A stretch of DNA of 64,000 nucleotides from Ampullaceana balthica (taxonomy: Eukaryota; Mollusca; Gastropoda; Lymnaeidae): NCBI GenBank assembly GCA_944989445.1, contig CALYLW010000183.1, positions 412,247 through 476,246 of the forward strand. The letters are read 5' to 3'. Both the position numbers and the translations under genes were made by a program. Positions 57,301 to 62,829 of the stretch are shown here, in pieces; position 1 is the first letter of the stretch; each line of letters begins with the position of its first letter. A model generated the notes under the pieces. The model was not told the origin of the DNA, did no database searches, and saw only the letters and a program-made list of their open reading frames with translations.

Positions 57301-59439
57301 ACTTGTTTAATGCCGGTCTTGCGCTATTGCATAATTAAGTAGGACTAGTAATTAATTTTAACCCCCCCCGCCACACACCAACACCCCCACCCCCCAATGA
57401 CAAGATACGCGTAAGATCACATTCCCATCCTTTCCATTGTTAAATTCCTTACCTTCCCGCCTAAGGGGAGGTAATCGGCAAAATAATAAAACAAACATTT
57501 TTCAAGGGCAGCAACTATCTGAGCAACCGGTAGCGTCGCTGTGACGTCACGGTCGGACAAGTCTGATTCAGCTGAATTTAGATATCAATCGGCATCACTC
57601 TCACGGTCAAAACCGTGCGAATATTGTCGAACATTATTCGCACGGTAAAAACCGTGCGGATAACGCTTGCCATACATAATTCCATTCCCGGAAGTACGCC
57701 ACGCTCTGCCATATCAACAATGTAAATAGATGAGAGCATCGTAATCTTTGCTTTAGCCCCCTAGTTTCTGACATTATTATTATTAAATTAATTAAGTGAC
57801 AAAGTACAAAGCCATAGCCATAGCCAGTGAAGAATTAAAGACTCCTCACCAAAGCCAAACCCCACCTCTAATTTTTTAAAATTTAATTATTTTTTGTAAA
57901 TATTTTTAAGCGTTAGCGTAAGGAAAGCGTTATCCCCAGAATTCTGCGAATAATTTTCAACGTTATCCCCAGAATTCTGCGAATAACGTTGAACGTTATC
58001 CCCAGAATTCTGTTAATGACTCTTGACGTTGATGGGAGAATTCAGTGAACTATTCTCAAAGTTCATTTTGAGCATTATTTATCATTATATCATGTATATC
58101 AAGTAAATTCATGTTGATTATAATAATTATATCTGACCTGAATAAGATAACAGTACCAGCCTTATTGTTTTTCATATTGATTTAAAAGTTTATATTTTTG
58201 AATCTTTTCAGTCCACTGACCACTGAGCTACTTTTAACTAGCTCACTGGCATAAGTAAGTATAGGCATAGGCATAGGCCAATATATTTATCATACATATA
58301 TTATATATGACATCATATATATGACCCGGTCGGAATAGCCAATATTCGCCAAAAAAATATAATTCTATTTTAAAACCTTTTGTTATCGCATAATGATAAT
58401 ATTTAAATGACTCACATTCATCCCACTGCGACACTACTACCTTGATTTTGATAGAGGCGCAATTGACCTATACTGCCGATATTACTAACACTACTAGTAC
58501 TATTATTAATAGTACTAATAGCTAATACCCTATCCTATACTATATTGCCTATTTTTATAAATAAATATATTGTCCTATGCCTATATTCTCAAATAATATG
58601 TCATGAACTGTAAACCTATATTACTATTACTGCCAAACCGGCCTAAAGCCTTAAACTTAAAGTAAAGGAATTGGAGGCCCTTGGGCCTAATACTAATAGT
58701 AATAGTACTAATAGCATATCCTATAATATATATATATTTATTTTTTTATTAAAAAGAAAAATTTAAAAAAAAAGATTCCCCATCTAAAAATCAAACCCTG
58801 TTAAAAAAAAATTAATAGTCCACATGCTAAAATCGAACCCAGTACCACAATGTCTACTGTCCTTGACTCTACCTCACGGCCACGAAGACATGATGGATAA
58901 TAATCATTTTAAAGTATTAAGACCCTGGGTCCGAATAGAACATAATTCTGGGGATAACGTTAAATGTTATTCGCAGAATTCTGGGGATAACGTTGAAAAT
59001 TATTCGCAAAATTCTGGGGGGATAACCACTCCGTTAGCGTAATATTACATATATGAAATGGAGCTCAAACACTAAACTAAGACTACAGTAGACTAATTAG
59101 AGTTAGACTAATTAGACTTAAGACTTAACTTAAGTCATAAGAGTAGGCCCTCCTACTTAAGTCACTTAAACTTAAGACTAAGACATTAAAACTTACTAAG
59201 TAAGAGTACTAAGGCTAATACTAATACTAAGTCTAACTCAACCATTGACATTGACTGATGTTCCATCTGGTCCGTCAATTGGGCAGCAGTGAAAAGTAGA
59301 AACTAAAAGGCCAAACCTGTATCAATGCTTGATATTCTTCTTTTAATCTAGGTATCCATAAATCTCCATCTCGAGGTCCCGCTTTGGTTTTTAACAAAGG
59401 AATTTTCGCCAAAGTACTCTTTGTTGCTTCGTCAACCAT
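39251..59439 (-). CDS. UFC1: UFM1-conjugating enzyme 1 (UFC1), complete five-exon gene
   Basis: The E2-like enzyme of the ufmylation pathway: it takes UFM1 from the E1 UBA5 on its active-site Cys and passes it, with the E3 UFL1, to targets at the ER and ribosome. Coding exons (minus strand): 59317-59439, 49316-49447, 49086-49162, 45914-46004, 39251-39331, all with GT..AG introns and compatible phases (0, 0, 2, 0). They join to 504 nt, 167 residues plus stop, the same length as human UFC1. Visible hallmarks are [47 protein letters not shown] (TAK at 106-108), [17 protein letters not shown] (catalytic Cys116) and [13 protein letters not shown]. The start ATG has context GCCATCATGG and an in-frame TAA upstream. 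Nothing is broken, so the gene is likely functional. Introns of about 9.87, 0.15, 3.08 and 6.58 kb hold most of the transposons in this half of the window. Confidence 0.97.
40241..40404. mobile_element. Nested hAT MITE
   Basis: CAAGGCTGGATTGAG on the left and TAAATCCAGCACTG on the right, with GGGGCCCTAAG inner repeats. The flanks AGTGAGCC and AATGAGCC form an 8-bp duplication with one mismatch. Non-coding. Confidence 0.78.
40560..41560 (+). pseudogene. ZBED5-like hAT transposase pseudogene
   Basis: Plus strand: [16 protein letters not shown], stop, [20 protein letters not shown] and [27 protein letters not shown] (about 40658-40850) are the family's most conserved core. Later pieces include QIPILYHAI, stop, [18 protein letters not shown] and KFSGVMNLI (about 41346-41460), the C-terminal dimerisation segment. 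Multiple stops. Confidence 0.82.
43245..43423 (+). mobile_element. GGTTAACCGGTCCT-type transposon fragment
   Basis: AAGGTTGTTAAAGGTTAACC, AGGACCGGTTAACCGTAACT and TTTTTTGTTGTGTTACGGCA match 7060-7290 in the opposite orientation. Confidence 0.6.
43424..43665. repeat. Foldback-type MITE, copy f (partial)
   Basis: GATGAGCGCCCCACGCTTTT, TTTTCTTCTTTTTAGTGCAC and AAATAAAAGCGTGTCCTTTT match 180-400 closely. The left arm is missing. Confidence 0.75.
44015..44222 (+). repeat. Dispersed repeat T (copy 4)
   Basis: Very close to copy 1 (780-925), including the same ending GGATGGATGGATGCAACATA and AAATAAAAGCGT, and with a longer 5' part (CATTGTCATCCAAGATCTAT). Confidence 0.78.
45914..46004 (-). CDS. UFC1: UFC1 exon 4 (catalytic cysteine)
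   Basis: Acceptor TTTTTTCCTAACAG|A, donor CTCGGG|GTATGTT. Completes the split Arg codon, then [20 protein letters not shown] and [10 protein letters not shown]. The Cys in KICLTDHF is residue 116 of the joined protein, the UFM1 thioester site by family knowledge. Confidence 0.97.
47130..47325. mobile_element. Third-level MITE-like insert
   Basis: CTGGGCACCCGGGCAAAG on the left and GGGCAAATGCCCAACC...TTAAGACGGCCCTG on the right resemble inverted CAGGGCCGTCTTAA-type ends common in animal MITEs. The boundaries and duplication are not clear. Confidence 0.45.
47353..47525 (+). pseudogene. BED-type zinc finger remnant
   Basis: One open stretch: [40 protein letters not shown] and TYHLQHKSS. Cys-x2-Cys and His-x4-His spacing matches BED fingers of ZBED-type hAT transposases. 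The catalytic domain is deleted. Confidence 0.8.
49086..49162 (-). CDS. UFC1: UFC1 exon 3
   Basis: Acceptor GTCATATTTTTCAG|ATC, donor ATGTATAG|GTAAAC. Codes [20 protein letters not shown] and TAKMY plus two bases of Arg111. Contains the TAK motif typical of UFC1. Confidence 0.97.
49316..49447 (-). CDS. UFC1: UFC1 exon 2
   Basis: Acceptor TATTGTTTCTACAG|TAT, donor GAATTCGAT|GTAGGT; 44 codons, phase 0 at both ends. Codes [40 protein letters not shown] and VEFD. The open frame continues past the donor into intron, so a plain ORF call overextends it. Confidence 0.97.
49882..50308. mobile_element. GGGGCCATCCATAAA MITE in UFC1 intron 1
   Basis: GGGGCCATCCATAAATGATG on the left and TTATGGATGGCCTC on the right, with TGTGTGACGAGG / TGTGACAAGGG inner repeats. 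TTA adjoins both ends, compatible with a 3-bp duplication. Non-coding. Same family as 9307-9580. Confidence 0.82.
50460..52165 (+). pseudogene. 5'-truncated LINE reverse transcriptase with C-terminal zinc finger
   Basis: A non-LTR retrotransposon ORF2 piece, GC-richer than its surroundings. Frame 1 (about 50460-51286): [62 protein letters not shown] (catalytic Asp region), [24 protein letters not shown] (the F-A-D-D active site). A one-base shift near 51286 leads into frame 2 (to about 52070): [65 protein letters not shown] second shift near 52075 leads into [21 protein letters not shown], a C2H2 finger ending at TGA-free codons before TAG (52162-52164). The endonuclease and the start of the RT are missing, typical of 5' truncation. 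Likely inactive. The clade is not certain. Confidence 0.9.
52254..52395. repeat. Telomere-like tandem repeat
   Basis: About four units of roughly 31 bp built on CTATCACTAAACCTAACCC. These are degenerate CCTAA-type words related to, but not identical with, the TTAGGG telomere repeat. Confidence 0.8.
53176..53337. mobile_element. hAT MITE inside a BED finger
   Basis: 162 bp, with CAATGTTCCCTCTAAG on the left and CTTAAAGGTAACATTG on the right. The perfect 8-bp duplication CTACCATG lies at 53168-53175 and 53338-53345. Non-coding. Confidence 0.92.
53445..53563 (+). pseudogene. hAT dimerisation segment
   Basis: An intact open piece: [37 protein letters not shown], then TAA. This is the standard C-terminus of ZBED1-like hAT transposases. 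The catalytic core between the BED finger and this segment is deleted. Confidence 0.85.
53970..54871 (-). pseudogene. Merlin-type DNA transposase, nearly complete
   Basis: Minus strand. N-terminal zinc-ribbon-like [12 protein letters not shown] ... [20 protein letters not shown] (about 54757-54640) is followed by [13 protein letters not shown]. After a shift near 54555, [18 protein letters not shown] and [10 protein letters not shown] carry the first catalytic Asp (about 54435-54400). A one-base loss near 54410 is followed by [35 protein letters not shown] (second Asp), HTNTIEGT (Glu; about 54130), and a shifted [20 protein letters not shown] (about 54050-53985). These match the Merlin/IS1016 DDE plan. 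At least three disruptions. Terminal repeats were not identified. Confidence 0.87.
55021..55235. repeat. Telomere-like tandem repeat
   Basis: A run of CCTATCCCTAAACCTAACCC-type words, degenerate CCCTAA repeats, just beyond the Merlin copy. On the minus strand it gives a spurious Gly/Leu/Ile/Arg frame. Confidence 0.88.
55695..55768 (+). other. tRNA-like sequence with pol III boxes
   Basis: CAGGCGAGTGGTAAATC (A-box-like) and GGTTCGAATCC (exact B-box consensus, 55746-55756) at tRNA spacing, but the acceptor stem does not pair convincingly. Probably a tRNA-derived relic or SINE head. Confidence 0.4.
56060..56155. repeat. GC-rich hairpin block
   Basis: CCGCGCGCAGCGCGG and GGGGGTCCGGGGGCATGACC CCCC form strong palindromes in AT-rich DNA. 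A related CGCTCGGGCCTGCGGCCCTC block lies near 57285. Function unknown. Confidence 0.65.
56419..56694 (-). CDS. 91-residue Cys/His finger protein of the iterated-terminus element
   Basis: Minus-strand ATG ORF with [44 protein letters not shown], then [23 protein letters not shown]. The WDWLEE...Y.RK...C.DC...YSKKGK..I.RHA arrangement resembles the N-terminal BED-like DNA-binding finger seen in several animal transposon proteins. There is no catalytic domain, and no recognisable downstream exon in the element. It may be a truncated transposase, its first exon, or a stand-alone terminus-binding protein. The open frame is uninterrupted. Confidence 0.5.
   Translation of the reverse strand: MDAFTVIDRKSDLKAIENGLRNKFRWDWLEEKDSNGDYLSKYVRKLNKPDVVVCVDCDCRLDYSKKGKSFIKRHAQSVAISPYGIWKFSFY
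56749..57031. repeat. Nested iterated-palindrome element (TGCCGACAAT)
   Basis: TGCCGACAATCATTGTCGGC and GACACTGATTGTCGGCAG on the left, ATTGTCGGCATTCCGACTAT TGTCGGCA on the right. Similar architecture to the iterated-terminus elements, but no target duplication was found. Confidence 0.55.
57922..59032. mobile_element. Iterated-terminus element 3
   Basis: 1.1 kb. Left: GGAAAGCG then three iterations of GTTATCCCCAGAATTCTGCG. Right: the inverse, three iterations of AATTCTGGGGATAACG, ending GGATAACCACTCC. GTTAGCGTAA flanks both sides (57912-57921 and 59033-59042), a 10-bp duplication. The interior is AT-rich and non-coding, with a tRNA-like patch at 58825-58890. Related to 55404-57671. Confidence 0.83.
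58825..58890 (-). other. tRNA-like sequence
   Basis: On the minus strand, TGGCCGTGAGGTAG (A-box-like, 58869-58882) and GGGTTCGATTTT (B-box-like, about 58829-58840) at suitable spacing. No closed cloverleaf is apparent. Probably a relic. Confidence 0.35.
59317..59439 (-). CDS. UFC1: UFC1 exon 1 (start codon)
   Basis: ATG at 59437-59439 in context GCCATCATGG, 41 codons, donor ATACAG|GTTTGG. Codes [41 protein letters not shown]. An in-frame TAA lies 15 codons upstream with no other ATG between. The donor +4 to +6 bases (TGG) are weaker than consensus. Confidence 0.95.
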
Positions 59440-59534
59440 GATGGCAACAACTTCCGAACCTCGAAGAAAATTGCGAACATATTAATTTACGCTTTGTCTA
59501 CATGTCCGGCGACCGGGGCTATCTACCCGACGGA

Positions 59535-59556
59535 GTTAGGGTTAGGGTTAGGTTTA
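59535..59556. repeat. Interstitial TTAGGG repeats
   Basis: GTTAGGGTTAGGGTTAGG, about three telomere-type units, roughly 100 bp upstream of the UFC1 start codon. Confidence 0.85.
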
Positions 59557-59698
59557 AGAACGGTTAAACGGTTGTTAAAATAAGCGGTCTTAACAACCTT
59601 AGTTCAAACCCCGATGGCGGCGAATTTATTAATTATTTTTAAAAATTATTATTATTATTTTAATACACCACAATGAGTGTGATTGTAATGGTAATTTT

Positions 59699-59790
59699 TG
59701 GGGTCGTCCATAAATGATGGAATTTTGTGACGATTCGTGACAAGGGGGGGGGGAGGGGGTTGAAGAAATTTGACGTCACATCAAAAGGGT
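59699..59790 (+). mobile_element. GGGGTCGTCCATAAA MITE, left half
   Basis: GGGGTCGTCCATAAATGATG, GTGACGATTCGTGACAAGG and TTTGACGTCACATC as in the 9307/49882 family. The right half is not found. Confidence 0.7.
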
Positions 59791-59921
59791 AACTTTAAAT
59801 AAAACTTCGACTGTAATATTTGGTCGCTTACAATTTATTTAATGAATTTTTTTTTAAAAATAATTAAACTTAAACCATCAATGCTTCTCAAAGTGAAAGA
59901 CCGTAGGCCATCAGACGCCGG

Positions 59922-60194
59922 TTATCTTATCTTATCTTATCTTATCTATAGAGACGCTCCTTCTATGCAGAAGATAATTGCGTGCACAGACCATGACAGA
60001 TGATCTGTTGGCAAGCGATGCAGCGTTCACAGGCCACGGCTTTGTGGGTTTCACGCATTACCCAGCCGCCTAACTCATGGGTGACTCATGGACGCCTTAG
60101 GACCCGGGAACAAATCCTTGCCTTCACATGGATTCGAACCCGTGACCATCGGTACGCTAGTCGAGCGCGCTGCCACTCGACCACCGCGTCCTTG
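59922..60194 (-). mobile_element. tRNA-derived SINE with (TAAGA)n tail
   Basis: On the minus strand the head reads GGACGCGGTGGTCGAGTGGC AGCGCGC (A box TGGTCGAGTGG, 60171-60186) and CACGGGTTCGAATCCATG (B box 60130-60140), like tRNA-Ser/Leu. It continues through a unique body (CCCATGAGTTAGGCGGCTGG) to a 3' part, TCTTCTGCATAGAAGGAGCG TC, and a GATAAGATAAGATAA tail (59922-59949). The 3' part alone recurs at about 30478-30505 and 35250-35310. Confidence 0.82.
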
Positions 60195-60240
60195 TTGTAA
60201 GTTATCTAGAAATGAAGATTCAATCTAATTATAATACTTA

Positions 60241-60370
60241 GGGGCCGTCCATAAATGACGTCACGCTATTTTAGCCAATTTTCACCCCCTCCCCCCCTCG
60301 TCACGCGTCGTCACAAAAAGTTAGAACCCCCCCCCCTCCAAAAATACGTCACAAAGCTTTGACAACCCCC
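60241..60370 (+). mobile_element. GGGGCCGTCCATAAA MITE, left half
   Basis: GGGGCCGTCCATAAATGACG and TCACGCTATTTTAGCC followed by C-rich tracts with CGTCACGCGTCGTCAC. The right end is missing. Confidence 0.7.
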
Positions 60371-60699
60371 CCAAAAAAAAACAACTAAAACCCACCTTAA
60401 TTTCGTTTTTGAAAATAAGTATGTTTCAAACCACTTTTTTTTCATTTAAGTATTTATTTAGTGTAGGTATGCATTGTAATATCGTAACACATGTTAAGTA
60501 TATTCACGTCAAAGGCATTTAATCTAGACTTAAACTTACCACATTGATATCAATTCTCATGTTTTCTAAAAAATTATTTGGTATGCGCTGGAAGAGGAAT
60601 ATGGTGAGTACAGCACGAACCCCACATTTGTACAGGAAAGTAGGGTGTCATCTTGTGTGTCGCAAAATAGAGTAATTCCTGCAAGTTGAAGACTGAATA
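60371..60699. other. Unassigned stretch
   Basis: No exon or repeat end recognised. Confidence 0.35.
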
Positions 60700-61045
60700 A
60701 ATAGAAGTAAAAAAAAAGATTTTTAAAAACCACGTTTTTATAAGCGGACTAAAAAGAAAATAAGTTAAAACTTATTAGTTCAAGTACTTCGATTTAATAT
60801 GACTAAAAACGTGGGGCGGGCGCTTATGAGGTTTAACATATGCGGTTCACTCATTCTCTCACTTATAGATCTCTCTTTTGCCTTCTAAATTAGAAATCTT
60901 TAATTTTTATACCAAACATCCACCCCACGTTTTTAGTCATATTAAATCGAAGTACTTGAACTAATAAGTTTTAAATTATTTTCTTCTTTTTAGTCCGCTT
61001 ATAAAAACGTGGTTTTTAAAAATATTTTTTTTTACTTCTATTTAT
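60700..61045. repeat. Foldback-type MITE, copy d
   Basis: Arms CCACGTTTTTATAAGCGGAC and TCCGCTTATAAAAACGTGG, with GGGGCGGGCGCTTATGAGG and TTCACTCATTCTCTCACTTA in the centre. Near-identical to 20157-20500. Confidence 0.85.
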
Positions 61046-61219
61046 TTTATTCTTTTTAGTCCACTTATAACAACCTGGTTTTTAAAAATATTTTTTTACC
61101 TCTATTTATTTTACCAAACACCTCACAAGCGCCCGCCCAACGTTTTAAAAACATTGTGATGTGGTCACGGGGCGAACTCACAGATGTCAACAAAAGCCGA
61201 CGGTACAGATGCTTTTATA

Positions 61220-61435
61220 TAGACTATAGATAAACTTAAAAGTTCAATAATTTAATAACGGTACATTTGATCGATCTGAAATTTTAATGCAATGCATTGT
61301 CATCCAGGATCTATCTGTGATAAAATTTTCAGATCTCTAGGACCATCAGAAGTGGTTCAATTTTACGTTGGCAGATTTGAAAAAATCTTGGACAATGCCC
61401 AACGAAAGCGAGTTAATAAAAACGTGGTAAAAACG
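61220..61435 (+). repeat. Dispersed repeat T (copy 5)
   Basis: ATAATTTAATAACGGTACAT, CAGATCTCTAGGACCATCAG, ACGTTGGCAGATTTG and ACGAAAGCGAGTTAATAAAA. It joins directly to the next foldback copy. Confidence 0.8.
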
Positions 61436-61665
61436 TGGAGCGGGCGCTTATGAGGTTTAACATATGCGGTTCACTCAATCTCTCACTTATAGATCTCTCT
61501 TTTGCCTTCTAAATTAGAAATCTTTAATTTTTATACCAAACACCCGCCCCACGTTTTTAGTCATATTAAATCGAAGTACTTGAACTAATAAGTTTTAACT
61601 TATTTTCTTCTTTTTAGTCCGCTTATAAAAACGTGGCTTTTAAAAATCTTTTTTTTAAACTTCTA
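61430..61665. repeat. Foldback-type MITE, copy e
   Basis: GAGCGGGCGCTTATGAGGTT, the same centre, and a complete right arm TCCGCTTATAAAAACGTGG. The left arm is mostly absent. Confidence 0.8.
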
Positions 61666-61682
61666 TTTAATTTATTCTTTTT

Positions 61683-62230
61683 AAATCCCTTATATTAACT
61701 TCGCGGCCGTCTCTGTCGTCATCTCATGGGCGGGCGGGCGGAAAAACAAAAGTAAAAAATGACCCACTTCCCGTGATCCGATCGAGCTGAAATTTGGCAC
61801 ACGGACCCGTGTCACCTAACAAGGCATCGTATCAAAATTTCAGATCGATCGAACGTACCGTAATTAAATTAATGCATTTTTAGTTTATCCTTATATGAGG
61901 TATGTAATTCAAATTCACGGTTTGTTATTGTTTTTTTTCAACGTGAAAGTTTGAGTTGACGCGTTGAGGCGACCCATCGAAGCACCGGGGTGCTTTTGTT
62001 TACATTTTACGTGTCACGCTGAGCTCGGTCAAGTGAATCGGTGACCAGACTTTTCCCCTCTCCTCCTCCCACCCACCCCTCCCCCCTAGGGTTATGAAGC
62101 AAAGTTGAGTTAAGACAGATTCAGTCTGTAAATGCTTGTCGCGTTTAAAAATAATCAATACTGTTATTTATGTCTCATATATAAGGGATTTATAGTCAAA
62201 AACTTTGTTTTTACGGGTTTGTTTTATTAG
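61683..62230 (+). repeat. Repeat unit X, full copy
   Basis: AAATCCCTTATATTAACTTC to GGGATTTATAGTCAAAAACT and a T-rich end. Absent from the corresponding position of the neighbouring copy near 61060, so it behaves as a discrete insert. Confidence 0.82.
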
Positions 62231-62384
62231 TCAACTTATAACAACCTGGTTTTTAAAAATATTTTTTTACCTCTATTTATTTTACCAAACACCTCACAAG
62301 CGCCCGCCCAACAATTTAAAAACATTGTGATGCGGTCACGGGGTGAACTCACGGATGTCAACAAAAGCAGACGGTACAGATGCT

Positions 62385-62610
62385 TATATATAGACTATAG
62401 ATAAACTAAAAAGTTCAATAATTTAATAACGGTACATTCGATCGATCTGAAATTTTTAAACAATGCATTGACATCCAAGAACTATCTGTGATACAATTTT
62501 CAGATCTCTAGGACCATCAGAAGTGGTTCAATTTTACGTTGGCAGATTTGAAAAAATCTTGGACAAACCAATAAACAGGAACGAAAGCGAGTTAATAAAA
62601 ACGTGGTAAA
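62385..62610 (+). repeat. Dispersed repeat T (copy 6)
   Basis: Close match to copy 5, again preceded by GACGGTACAGATGCTTATAT and followed by GCGAGTTAATAAAAACGTGG. Confidence 0.8.
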
Positions 62611-62829
62611 AACACTATGACATTAATAAAATACACAATATTGTCATAACGTTTTACTCCGAAACTCACGAGTTTTTGGGTTTTTTTTGGTTTTGTTTTT
62701 GTGTTGTTTTTTCCCTTTTTCTACGATTTCAAGTGCGTCACACAAGAGTTGTAAATATAATGCCACCAATGGACGAGGCGTGTTTAAATTGTTGCATTCT
62801 CTTGTGGAGTTTATAAACTAATGAATAAA

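Larger units (their letters stand above)
55404..57671. mobile_element. Iterated-terminus element 4 with 91-codon zinc-finger ORF
   Basis: Ends: CGAATGATTATCCGCACTGT AAAAACCGTGCGAATAATGTC (left) and, reading inward from the right, GGCAAGCGTTATCCGCACGG TTTTTACCGTGCGAATAATG. The TTATCCGCAC / GTGCGAATAAT palindromic word is iterated. The perfect 9-bp duplication ATACATAAT lies at 55395-55403 and 57672-57680. The GGCAAGCGTTATCC right end matches the GGAAAGCGTTATCC left end of 57922-59032, so the two are one family. It contains an ORF at 56419-56694. Confidence 0.8.
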
